Part shown: positions 32,183 to 44,647 of the stretch, in pieces
How the letters are laid out: every line of letters begins with the position of its first letter
How positions within the stretch are numbered: the first letter of the stretch is position 1
DNA from: Cunninghamia lanceolata
Lineage: Eukaryota; Streptophyta; Pinopsida; Cupressales; Cupressaceae
Length of the DNA stretch: 64,000 nt
Assembly: GCA_027924645.1 (NCBI GenBank)
Contig: BSBN01000355.1
Span: forward strand, 1,375,001 to 1,439,000
Reading direction: 5' to 3'
Notes under the pieces: generated by a model
The model's database searches: none
The model's input: the letters and a program-made list of their open reading frames with translations, nothing else
What the model was told of the DNA's origin: nothing
Made by a program: the position numbers and the translations under genes

Positions 32183-32470
32183 ATACCATGTCCATGCCAA
32201 AATCAAATCAAATAAAAAAAAATCAGATAAAGAAGATTCCACTTTAGACTAAATTGCAAAACAACATTTAAACCTTCAAATCCAACAGTTTTAATTTTTT
32301 TTTCATACCCACGCGCATTTGTTAAATGCCTACTTATGAAGAATATTGGTTTCCTTGATTCATTGGTTGGGAGTCTTTTCATCTCTTATATGCTACAGTG
32401 AGAAATCAGATAAGATTTTTTTTGGAAAACCAAACAATAATGACAATGAGCAAACCCAAGACATGCCCAT

Positions 32471-32560
32471 TGTCTCTGCAAATCCAAATTCTGCATATCT
32501 CACAATCTTTGCAGGCAACGAGAATAGATCTCTTTGAGGTATCCTGTCAAACAGGAACGT
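32471..32560 (-). pseudogene. PPR repeat remnant, copy 2
   Basis: Reads TFLFDRIPQRDLFSLPAK then IVRYAEFGFAET, the same 30 codons as 10397-10308 with three amino-acid changes (M to I, M to K, G to R). It sits at the same relative place in the duplicated segment. Non-functional. Confidence 0.7.
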
Positions 32561-34289
32561 ACTTTGTCTAACTTTTTTCAGAATACAGATCTGCAATAAT
32601 TATATGAAGAATCATTGAATTTAAAGGTTTTGAGTTTTCCAGTTTCAGAAATCTGGACGTGGTTACTGCTGGGATTTGCTTTTAAGAGGCTTTCGGCTTT
32701 GTTTCAGCAAAATACTGATGATTATTCAATCTTAAACAGCCTCTCTCCAAATAAAAAATGGTAGCCAAGAAGCTTGTAATCTGATATTCTGTTCGCATGT
32801 CAGTCTGTAATGAAAGTTCACAAACGTTTCTCACCCACTCTTTGTTAAGTAACTGTATAAAAAATTCACAATAAAAATAAATATTTTCTTTGTTAGGAAA
32901 TCAAGGCTCCACCCTAAAGTAGTTGTAGACCGTCTTCAACATATTATCTAGTTAACAATACAATGGAAGAGTTTAAACAGCCGATATGTTGTCAATATAG
33001 CGGCGGTAAAATCTTCTGTTGACTGATCCGTTTCCTTTCAAAATCCTGTCGATTGATCCTGTCAAAAACATGGAGGACTGTGAATTGAACTAGTCGATGT
33101 CGAAAATTCAAAAAAACAGTTGACACACAATGTTCCGGCTATTTACAGTGGACAACATCAAACATAAAAACTAGCTTATCTGTCATGCATCACACCAATT
33201 GGTGATCCAGCTTAGTTTGAAACTCTGTTATTATTGCAGTTGTAATCTCAGGTCTGATCAATTAAAAAAAAAAACTAGTTAGTTTTGTATGCCTCTAGCA
33301 GCCATCGAAAGACCAGATCCATGGAATTTATAGTAAGTGTGTTTAGTAATAGATCTCAAATCATAAAAATAGTCATTGAAGGAATAGAACTGAAAATGAA
33401 ATAAAACAACCCTGGCTAAAGTGAGTATAAACGTCGTATGATAAACAACTAAAATATAGCCCAAATTTAAGTTGGTGTCGATTTTTCGTTAACATGTAAA
33501 GTCCATCTATTATAAAATTAAAATCACAATGAAAAATGTTTGAGAGAGTGAAAATTCTATGACTATCAGGGACAGCTCACCCAATAGTATTACAAGCAGC
33601 ATGAGAGTGTGCATGATTTTCGGTGTCAAAGAATTCATTAGAATTTTATAGATATAGAACACCGAGAAGCAAACAATTCACAGAAATGTAGTGAGTTTGA
33701 CCAATATTGCACATAACTGGAACCTGTGAATTCAATATAGAAATTAGTTTGCAGTCAAATCCAACCAAATAAAATTATAACGTAATCAATATCGATATGT
33801 TGTATTTCACATGGGCCATCTTTTCACATAAAAAATTATAACATAGGAATTGTTTAAACTCTTCCTTGTTTTAAGAATAACTATTAATTATACTGAAGTT
33901 TATGTGGTTCCATCATTTGTTTTTCTGGTTTGATAATGGATTATAGTCAAGTTAAAGAGTAACAATTTAGAAATTACTACTAGAAGTCAAACAATGGAAG
34001 ACCAAGACTTAAAATTCCACCTTAAATGTCACTTTTTTGATTTGAACTTAGGTTTTCACACCCAGAACCCAACACTTTAACCACTTAGGTCTCTACATTC
34101 AATTTAATAATTTAAACAAAATCTATAAAATTATTTTATATTTTACTTTCTAAAAACACAATTTATTTATTTATTTAATAATATTTGTAAGCATTACCAA
34201 ATTTACTTTAATATTTAAATCAAACACTTAATATCATTCATAGTTAAACCATCAACAACAATTTTATACCAAATCTACACCAAAAAATA

Positions 34290-34530
34290 GTAAATATTTA
34301 TTCTACCTTTACCTTTATCATTATGCTCATGCAACTCAGTGCTTGGAATAAATATTATTCTACCTTTACCTTTTATCATTTATGCTCATGCTACTAACCA
34401 CTTGGAATAAATATTATTTTACCTTTACTTTGTATTGTTTATGCTCATGATATTCACCATCTAGAATAAATATTATTCTACCTTTACCTTTTACCATTTT
34501 TGCTCATGCTACTTGTCTCTGGGAATAAAT
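34290..34530. repeat. Minisatellite, ~60-bp unit, about four copies
   Basis: Same unit and orientation as 15485-15680, with one more repeat, so the array has changed length since the segment duplication. Confidence 0.8.
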
Positions 34531-34859
34531 TTAGCAACCATCCATCTTACAACAAATTGTAATGCTGATTTATAAGACAAGCTAACAAGTGGGCACACAA
34601 CTATATGGAATGATTTTATTCTATTTTATTTTATTTTTTTATGGAGGGTTTTATGTCAAACTCAAACTATTTTTGCAATCTAATCTAGGAGCACAAATCT
34701 AAGATGATACCTCTTTAGCTAAGAGTCAAGTATGGAGGGGTGTCCATTTTGTCAAAGTCATCCAAGGTATGATTTTAGCCTCATCGCTTGTGGTGTCAAG
34801 GATCTCACACTTAGCAAGACTTGATCCCTAGTGGGCTTATTTACAACCATTCAACTTCA

Positions 34860-35787
34860 CTAGCAAACCAAGGACGTTTTGATTACATTTATGAGACCAA
34901 ATAATTCATGGGAACATTCATTGTATTGATCATTTCAATCATTTAAAGATCTTTTAGAAATGATAATTATGCAACAAGATTTAGCAAAAATTGTTTTAGA
35001 AATGTGACTCATGGGTACTGGGTAAACCAGATGTAGATCTACCAAAGACAACAATGAGTAAGGCCTAGAAACAAAGAAGATGCCATCAATTATTCACAAC
35101 TTTGATTACATAGTGAGATATGTTCTAATCAATTTGAACAACCCGCCTCTTTGGATTTTGCCTATCATCAACAACAACCACATGAATGCCAACCAAATGC
35201 AAGCAATTGCAAGTAATACTGGACAAGTGCGAATTTTATAATTTTCATTAGGCCAAATTGGCTTAGAAAGGCCATTATTTTTATAGGTTTTCACTTTTGA
35301 GACCAATTCTGCAATCTCTATTTAATTGTATTAATTTAAGTATATATGTGCTATGTTATGAACCTATGACTATAAAATATATCTATAATTGTGCTCGATA
35401 TTAGTATGTGGTGGGCTCTTCAAAATATATATAGCAACAATTCTTCCTATGTGAGTCCATTGTACTCCAACTTTATAACCTTCAAAAACTACATACATTA
35501 CAATCTAACAAAGAAATTAATTGAGTTGACTTGTAGAAATATGCCTATATATCATAACCACAAAATTGCTCACTGAAATAAAAATACACAAGTATTACTA
35601 TTTATCCCAAAAGAATGGGTCAAAATTATCACAAGAAATCAATGTTCATTTATCTCTTCATGTTCCATGTCTCATGAAAAGAAAATTCATACAACTTTTG
35701 GTTAAACCCTTCATTTCTTTAACATTGATTATTTCTTTTCCACAACCGCATGTTGCTATACATGGTGTTCACACCATGGCACATGTC
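34860..35787. repeat. ~930-bp repeat unit, copy 2a
   Basis: Counterpart of 16150-17080, with a small deletion near its start. The reverse strand keeps the core translatable stretch around 35200-35100. Confidence 0.8.
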
Positions 35788-37480
35788 TAGTAGACTAAGG
35801 ACCGTTTGACAAATAAAATGATTTGATTACATTTATGAGACCAAATGGTTTATAGTATCATTCATTGTATTGATTGTTTCAATTGTTCAAAGATTTTTTA
35901 GAAATAACAATTATGCGACAAGATTTAGCAAAATACATTTTAGAAATGTGTTTTAATGGATTTTGGATAGACCAAATATAGATCTACCAAAGACAACAAC
36001 GAGTAAGGATCGAGAACAAAGAAGATGCCATGAATTGTTCATAACTTTGATTACATAGTGATATATGCTCTCATCAATTTGAACAACCCACCTCTTTAGA
36101 TTTTGCCTATCATTAGCAACAACCACATGAATGCCATCCAAATGCAGGTGATTACAAGCAATAATGGACAAGTGTGAGTTTTGCAATTTTCATTAAGACA
36201 AAGTGGGATTAGAAAATGATGCAGGAGCAGTCCGGGCAAATAGGTGATCAACATCACACAAAAACATTTTCAGCCTTGTTTGGTTTTTCATTAATTCAAT
36301 TTTGGTTGATGTTCTTGATAAGGTTGGCTTCTTGAAATGCAGTCTTGAGAAAGTACTGATGTGGTGCAAAGCATTTCAAGGTCACATACTTGTCTATTGG
36401 CTGGTAAATTCATCGGTCATGTCGAAGTGCTTGTTAGACTATCTTTTGGCATTGATGGATCTCCATACAAGCTGTTATATGGAAGCACCGAAGAATTACA
36501 TATGATAGTAATCTTGTTGCTGTTCTTGAGGATAATACAGATTGTTGCTTACAGATTTGCTTACTGGAAAGACTATTGCAACTCTCAAAGGTCATTTGGA
36601 TAATTATTTTGTTAGTCAGCACCCAGATGGTCATATATTGATTACAGGGAATCAAGATACAATGTACATACTTGAGATGTTAGGAACCTTTCTTCTTCTT
36701 TTGCTGTTGTAAAGGGTCATATGGGTGCGATAAGGTCGATACAGTTTTCATCGGACGAACGTTTTATGGCTATGGCATGAGCCATCCGATCTTGTTCATA
36801 TATATATAAGAGCCAAGAAATTGATCTGTGTGGGGAAGTCGATTGATATGGGCGTCGACCTTGGTGGAGAGGTTGATATTTCCTTTAATCGTTGAAGTTC
36901 AAACCTACATCATGGAATATCCTTTAATGGCCCGTGGCAAGTAAAGGTGTTATACTCATTCTCCAACGCATGATATAATGTCTCATGTTTTTGTATCTTG
37001 TGAGTGGCGGTTAGGGAAGCAGAATCGAACCAAAAAAATTGTTTGACCCTGCAGTTCATATTCCTACGACATCTCATACGGTGGGGGGGTGACCTTTCAG
37101 TGTTTTGATACGCTGCCTTTCAAGATATATATAGCAATGCTTCTTCCTATGTGAAGCCATTCCACTCCAACTTTATAACCTTCAAAAATTACATGAATGT
37201 ACGATCTAACAAAGACATTAATTGAGTCAACTTATAGAAATATGTCTATAAATCATAACCATTGTTCATTAAAATGAAAATGCATAAGAATTAATAAATC
37301 CCAAAAGAATGGGTCAAAACTAATACAAGCAATCAGTGTTCATTTGCCTCTTCATGTTCCATACCTCATGAAAAGAATACTTGTCCAAGATTTGGCTAAA
37401 CTCTTCATTGCTTTAATGTTGGTTATGTCTTTTCCATGTTGACACGATGTTGTACGTGGTGTTCACAGCATGGCACATGT
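35788..37480. repeat. ~930-bp repeat unit, copy 2b, interrupted
   Basis: Counterpart of 17081-18021. About 165 bp of the unit (matching 17490-17655) is replaced by the 0.9-kb segment 36217-37124. The reverse strand at 36186-35953 is open for 77 codons, with GIHVVVANDRQNLKRWVVQ and IDESIYHYVIKVMNN. Confidence 0.8.
36217..37124 (+). pseudogene. WD40-repeat protein gene fragment inside repeat copy 2b
   Basis: Forward frames read DSNLVAVLEDNTDCC (36506), LLTGKTIATLKGHLDNYF, HPDGHILITGNQDT (36560-36660), then RNLSSSFAVVKGHMGAIRS and QFSSDERFMAMA with a stop (36680-36777), then SQEIDLCGEVD. Block order and spacing match plant cytosolic WD40 (transducin-like) proteins with GNQDT and GAIRSxxFxSDGRFMAMAEPADFVHIYD motifs. 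No introns interrupt it, so a retrocopy is possible. Frameshifts and stops abound. 36217-36500 and 36900-37124 are unassigned. It replaced about 165 bp of the host repeat. Confidence 0.7.
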
Positions 37481-38229
37481 TTGGACATATGATGGAACAA
37501 AACAAAGCATGTAATTAGAAAAAGTTAACACCATCCAATAAAACTATTTGATTAGTCTTAATGTATTTCATTTTCAAAATTCTATGGTATTATTTTATGT
37601 GCTAAAAAAAGATATAAAAGACTTATAAAATAAGTAATTTTTATGGACCATTTCATTTATAATCAAATCATATTAAAAGTGCCCTTTGTTTGCTGGTGAA
37701 GTTGAAAAGTTCTGAATGAACCCAGCAGGGATCAAGTCTTGCTAAGTGAAAGGCCCCCGACACCATAAGGGATGAGGCCAGAATCATGCCCCATGCAAGT
37801 TTGGAGGAATGAATACCTCTCAGTCCTTGGCTCTCAACCGAAGAGGTTCAACCTAAGGCTCATGCTCCCATATTGAGTAGCAAAAATGATCTTGTAGATG
37901 ATCTCCATAAAAAAAACAAGTGTATAATATTTAAGTATGCATTTACATTTTAAAAAATAATATACATATTATTCAAATTTTAATACCTTAAATAAATCAA
38001 AACATAAAGTAAAAAGTTTAAAAAGATTCACTTTTCCCTATTAATTTAACACTAAAATGATCTTGTGGATGATCTCCATAAAAAAAATAAAAATGTATAA
38101 TATTTAAATATGCATTTACATTTTAAAAAACAATATACATAATATTCAAATTTTAATATCTTAAATAAATCAAAACATAAAGTAAAAAATTTAAAAAGAT
38201 TCACTTTTCCCTATTAATTTAACACTAAA

Positions 38230-39060
38230 ATATTCTAACAATAAAACACCTTATGAAGCTGTATTTATTGATTTTTGTGGGTCTAGAGAAAAAAGTCTTC
38301 CAACCAAGACAACTGGCCGAATGCGTCTTACTCATGGGTGAATGCTTCTTACTCATGGGTGAGAGCCCCATCCATAATGGAAGAACTCAAACTTTATAGT
38401 GAAGGTAACCTCTACTATAAAATACAACTCTATTTAAATATCATCCACTTCAATGCCAAATAGTTAATAGCAATTTTACACCTCATCCATAACAAAAAGT
38501 AGTATATATTTGTCCATCACAACCTCAAAGTGGTGGGCCGAATTCCTTGATGTTAAGATGGCATGTACGTTGGAAACAGCACGAATCCCAAGTTTGAAGA
38601 AATGATGATCCACACAAGGCTTGAACTGGCGATTCCAGCAGTTTCGGACGTACATGCCTGTCCAAACATGGAGGGATTGGACCCACCACTTGGAGGTCGT
38701 GATGGACGGGGCTCTTACAGGGAAGCTTCTTAAAGACAAGCTTCTTACAGGGAAGCTTCTCTCACTTGGAAGGCCAGGCCGCGCATTGAATTGCAGAGGC
38801 AGGCATCTACAGGCGTTATCTAACAAACATTTCGTAGCAGCCATTCCTTGCACTCACTTACACAGAAGGAAATATTTATTATACATCAGCTTAAGAGAGC
38901 ATGCAAATTCAGTTATCAGCTGGTGTTGGATAGAAGAAAAGGAGGCGGCTATTTGTGGTAAAGAGATGGACGAGGAGGCAATTTATAGAGGCATAAAGGT
39001 AAGAAAAAGGAAACCGACCGCCGGTGGTTAGGCCCTAAGAAAACGGTTTTTAGTAGGTAT
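38230..39060. other. Repeat mosaic, no gene
   Basis: Contains short direct repeats (TTACTCATGGGTGA; CAGGGAAGCTTCT) and the island shared with 18740-19070 and 26131-26300. Open frames at 38476-38853 (reverse) and 38621-39031 (forward) overlap each other and are not kept in the other copies. Confidence 0.5.
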
Positions 39061-40679
39061 TGATGAGTTTTTTTTACGAGTATGCAGTGTTAAAAATTTA
39101 AGTTTAGACATTTTTAAAAGTTGTGGAGATTGTTTTAGTAATAGTTAATATTAAAATATTGCAAATGTTTTTGAATGAAATTATGTGGTGTAAAAGTTTA
39201 TAAGCTGGTAGAAGAAATTTCCAGCACAGCCTGAAAGATACTGAATCAAAAAGTAGAGGCTCCCAGTCTTTGAAGATAAGATTCCAATTTTATCTTGTCA
39301 CAGTTTCTTGTCCTATATTAACTTTTATGCCCTCTACTCAATTCTGAAGGTGACATTAAGTTCTTGACTTTTTGTGTTGTCTATATCTGTATTTTCAGCT
39401 TACTGTAAACTTTGTATATAATTAAAATCATTTATTTTTATTAAAAAATAGATTTACCTACATATTATTTGGAGTATAGAAGGAGATTTGAGAGGAGTAA
39501 GAAAATGTTATGGAGGACATTTAAATGACAACTGGGCATTGTAAACTAAATTGATTTTATTTGTTTTATAAAAAAGCTATTATAATGTGTTTGAATTTTA
39601 AACAAGAAATTGGCGGAAGAGAATAGAGTAAGGGGAAATAAATTTATTTATATAATTTAATTATTGTGAGTTTATTAATAGGATGGGAAATATGGGGAGG
39701 TGAAAATAGATATATGTAACTATAAAATAGATTTAGGCTGATATGGTGTTAATTATAGGAACTTTCTTTTTATATAATATTAAGAGAATCTTTATATTCA
39801 AAATGATTTCTATATCTTTGTTAAAACATGTTTAAGTATAAATATGCTTCTTTGTAGTTTAGAGGGTTCAATTTTGTGAGAATAAGGATATGGTATGGGA
39901 GATATTTAAATGACAACTTGGCATTGTCAACTAACTTGATTATGTGTTTTTTTTTTAAAAATTGTGTGATGTGTTTAAATTTCAAATGAGAAATAACATG
40001 TGTATGTGTTGGCACCCCTAGCATGTCATCCTAGTCAACTCGAGGGACCATTTTTGAAAGCACATCAAAATGTAAAATAATTTCTTTATATGCTTTTTGC
40101 CTTAAAAGATTTCCCTTCACAAATTTCCCTCTTACCACACATATTCATGGCTCACAACAATAATAGACACGATACATCTGGTTCCTACCAATGAGTTGTG
40201 TACATAGTGTGTTTTGATTTGGAAATTAAGATGAAATTAAGTTAGAAGTGTAAATCAGAGGAAAAACATATATAAAATAGAAATGCAATTATTTAACCAT
40301 TATAAACTGTAATGTTTGGAAGAGCTATTGCTTTTGACATAGATATAGATAGTTTAACAAAATGCCTTCGAAGAGCAATGTTATATGTTTGGAATTGTAA
40401 ATGTTACCAAGTATAACATAACATGTTTCTAATAGTTGGGAAGTCAATAATTTGTAAATGTGTAGCTAAGGAAATAATGTATAATGCACAATTTATAGAA
40501 TAAAATTTCAGCTATATTGAATTAATTCTTAGTAGTCTTGAATTAATTGTTAGCAAGGTTTGTTTCATCTATTTAGAAGTAATTTTTAATTGTATTTGTG
40601 AAGGATGATGTGAGCAGTTATTTTATGAAATTGTTAAAATGAAATTAAACATTTTGAAGTTAAACAACTTTTTTAATTA

Positions 40680-42604
40680 CATATTGTAGTTATATGTGTG
40701 TGTGTGTTTTTAAAAGAAACAATTGATATAATTTTAATATAATGTATATTTTTATAACTAATAGTAAAGGAAAACTTTGATTTGTAGGCATAGGAGTGTT
40801 ATACGGGACAACTTTAGTAGTGTGGATGGATGGATAAAATTCATAAAGTTGGAGTTGAGATAACAACATATGAAGTGACTATGTTGGTTGAGGGTTAATT
40901 AGTTTATTTGTCTAGTTTTTAGTAGTTTGAGGGTGAGGTAACAATAGATTTAGAGGTGGTTGAGGTGATGGTTGGTTGAGAATCAAAGTTTGTAGAGTTG
41001 GGTTTGTTACATTTGTCAATTTGTCCTTGCTAGAAAATATTTATCAAATATCCATGTAATGAACATGCAAAGTTAGTAAATAATTTAACTTTTTTTGTAA
41101 TGTACCATTTGAAATTTTATGAAATTGTATCTAATGTAATGATTTCTTCTTCAATTGTTGTATTATCAAATCACATGTTTCATAAATGTAAAATTAGTCA
41201 ATAAAAAATGCAAGGTTATTACAACTCAAGTATATATCATTTGTCAACATATGATTATATTAAGATGAACTTCATAAAAATAACACAAAACTAAATATAA
41301 ATTAGTATGGATAGGTTAATTTCACAATTAAAAATATAATATTATAAATATAATGCTACCTAGAGAGTGAAAAGATTGAAAAAATAAATATTTTTATATG
41401 ATTTTACAATTTATATATTTTCTAAATAATTCTATTTTAAAAAATTGGGAATAACAATCTCTAAATTTTAAAAATCCCTAGAAGCATATATTTACTCTTT
41501 TAAATAAAATAAAGTAAAAGATTGAGAAATACATTGGTACAATCTTTTGTGTAGATTTTTGTGGGAATGTTCTATGGACTTTCAATTGTGGAGGGGAGAG
41601 TGAGGCTTACTATGAGGCCACCTATTTTTGCCTAGTGACTATTAGTTAGAATTATATATGATAGTTATTCATGGACTATATTTAAGTTTAGATTTTATTA
41701 GCATATTTAATTGAGTAGATTTTAATATTTTGATATGACTAATTAAAATAGATAATTTAACTATTTACAATTATTATTTGTATAAATTAATTTTGTGCCT
41801 AATTTTAATATAGAACTATTTAAATCAATGGTAAAATCAAATTAAATCAACAATTTAAAAATTAAAGAAATGCATATATCTAAAAACTATTAACTTTTGT
41901 AATCTATAGGCAAATAATAAACAAAACATATATACAAATAATAATAAAACAATATAAATTATTCTATAATACAAAGAATCCCTTCATATCCCTATATCAT
42001 ATGAATAATTTTATCTAAAAAAGATTTGATAGAATGCTGCAACTTAAAATAAAATAGAAATTTAAAATAGTTTTTTTCCCAAAGACCTTGTAGAAACAGA
42101 AAAGAATATGAATCAAAATTTGATTGCAATCTAAAACAAGGAATGGATCATACAGATCCTTCAATCCTACAAAATAAATTCTATTAAAATATATGTAAAA
42201 ATTTTAATTTTGCTTCTAGCCAAAATCAAAATTTTATTAAAATATATGTAAATTTTTTAATATTGCTTCTAGCCAAAATTAATACCTAAGAAGAATAATA
42301 AGATTAATAGTAAAACGATAAGAAATGAATATAGAGCTAGTTAATGATTGAAAGAATTTATGAGTTTTACAATAGTAGAGAATGTAAATCAAGAATAGAA
42401 GATAAAAGAAATGAATTAGGTTTTTATTTAGAATTTCTTTACATGTCTAAATTCTAGGCAATCTAAAAGTTTCCCTTATTTAATAAGTATTAAATTTTTG
42501 AAATTAGATTTTGGGAAGGAATTTAAATTATTTAATTTTTACTTATAAAATATTAATTTGGTCTTTTTATTAATTAAATGAGTATTCAAAATAGAATTAG
42601 AAGA
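40680..42604. other. AT-rich sequence, no gene seen
   Basis: Only a ~51-bp tandem pair (TTAAAATATATGTAAA ... TTGCTTCTAGCCAAAAT, 42183 and 42234) stands out. Confidence 0.5.
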
Positions 42605-42984
42605 TTTTTTTTTTGGATTAAAGATAGTCAAATCATATTACCAAAAAATTATATGTAACGTTACATTTGATGTGGCCAAGCTGGCCACCATTTCCCAAGT
42701 ACAGTCAAGTAGACAGAAGTAGTATAAAATATTTACATTATTACAAAATTAGGATCAGATCTTGTCCATTCACCAAAAAACTGCTAATCCAAAACTATAT
42801 CATAACTTATTTATTAACATTACTCTTCTGCCCTGTATGGTTTATGCTCATCACATATAGTGCCATTTCTTGCTCTGTTTCCTTCTAGTTTGGGGGCCAC
42901 ATGTCCTACTCCCAATTTATCTCAATATATCATTCCTTCATCAAGGAATATAGGAATGTAGGACAAACTGAAAGCTATTTGCGA

Positions 42985-44625
42985 CTACACCTCCTGAGAA
43001 TTAACAGCATCACCTGCATCAAAGAGTTTTAGTGCCTTTATATGAGACACCAGTTCTTCTAGCCTAGCTTCAAATGAAAATTTGGTTCTATCTATGACTA
43101 AATCTTTCATATCAGCCTGAGGACTATCAGCTACAAGAGAAGAAGAGGATCCACTATCTGCCCCCAATGATAGATTGGCCAACTGATCTTCCATAGACAG
43201 AATGACCTACAAGTATATATCAACATGTGTGAGCCTACAATTAGACTCAGTAAGGATTCTAGGCTTGCCTTGATATTGATCCTCATTCCTCTTTTTCCAC
43301 AACATCCACAATATTTCAGTAGTTAAAACTAACCAAAAAACTTTGTGCTTAGATTCAAAACCAATTAGATGACCCAATATGATTCTTTTGACTTTAATAT
43401 CAGATAATGACCAACTTGGAAGACTGTAAAAAACATGTTCCAGACATGAAGAGCAAAAGGACATTCAAGAAAGATATGATCACAGCACTCATTAATATTA
43501 CAAAACCTACACAAAACCTTAAGGAATCCTAGAGGCAGTTTCTTTAAACCTAGCAGCCATCTAAAACAACCCTTTTTAGGCTCCAAATTTTTAGACCAAA
43601 ATGACAAAAAACAGGCCCTAAGTTCCTAAACACTAAGATCACAACCCCATGCCTTGGCACAATGCTAAAAAAATTATCAGAGTCACAAAACATTTTATAT
43701 ATTCTCTTAGCAACACAGCCTGCCAAGTTACCTCCATCCTTCCATCTAAGCTTGTTCACCCATTCCTGTACACACAAAAGATTTGACTGTGCAGGAATGA
43801 CTGAACAGGCCACCTTCAACAGAGGATACGATCTCTTCTGAGAATCCTTTAGCCCGAATTCACCTTTCAGCATATCCCAACTTTTGATGCCAGAGGGACA
43901 GAATAAGTCTTCAAAAGAGCTAAGTCCCAATTTATACCATTTGCACCCAGAATAGCCTTGGGTAATAGCCAATAGCTTCTCCTTGTGGTACAGAGACCAC
44001 CAAATGGAATTATGTAGGCCCCTTTGCACCAAGCCTTTATCACTATCAGAGGCAACAACTAGATGTCTACAATATTCTCAGGCTTTCCATATGGAATCGA
44101 ACATTACTGAGCCAAAAGGCTTCCCTTTGAAGTTCCCAAATAATATGTCAAGAGGATGAATATTTTTCTAGCACGGGGCAACTTTGGGACAAGAGAGCTT
44201 GATATTGTTTCTTACTAACACTTTCCATGGTTCAGATCCTACCAAGGAGTTTACTATCCATTTTGCCACTAATGCAACACAATGAATCTTCAAGTCTTTC
44301 AAACCTAAGCCACCATTTTCCCTACCAGAACAACACCACTTCCATTTTACTTGATGTTTCTTTCCACGCCCTTTACCATCAGACCAGAGGAAGGATTTGA
44401 TCTCTTTTTGAATGCATTCAATTTGGAGGTTAGAGAAAAGCCACATTGAGGCATAGTATACTGAATAGGCTGATAGAATTTTCTGACAGACTTGAAATCT
44501 ACCAGCAAGGGAGAGAGCCTGCCTATTCTAGATTTTGAGCTTGACCTCAATCTTGGAAAAAAGCCAACTCCACATTTGCTTAAGGGATGGATCAAGAGAA
44601 AAGGGAATTCCAAGAAACTTGACAA
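42985..44625 (-). pseudogene. LINE ORF2: C-terminal region with zf-RVT
   Basis: Pieces in shifting frames: QIECIQKEIKSFLWSDGKGR and ENGGLGLKDLKIHCVALVAK (44420-44200), WWSLYHKEKL (43990), then GCFRWLLGLKKLPLGFL, CRFCNINECCDHIFLECPF (43570-43450), the zf-RVT zinc motif. The last open piece (43194-42985) is a Ser-rich tail MEDQLANLSLGADSGSSSS, not usual for LINEs and possibly read-through of the 3' end. Confidence 0.8.
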
Positions 44626-44647
44626 CCTTTTTAGGCCTCCCCCACTA

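Larger units (their letters stand above)
31938..40679. repeat. Large duplicated segment, copy 2
   Basis: Direct-orientation match to 9629-20734. Private changes: the 114-bp foldback (32069-32182), the WD40-bearing replacement (36217-37124), and a ~171-bp tandem duplication (37888-38058 and 38059-38230, each starting GATCTTGTxGATGATCTCC). The inverted outer arm that closes copy 1 at 20733 is missing here. Confidence 0.85.

Noticed and set aside
42985..43194. Separate small host gene (MEDQLANLSLG...)
   Set aside because: It directly follows the LINE ORF2 C-terminus in the same orientation without its own promoter or splice context; kept as LINE tail.
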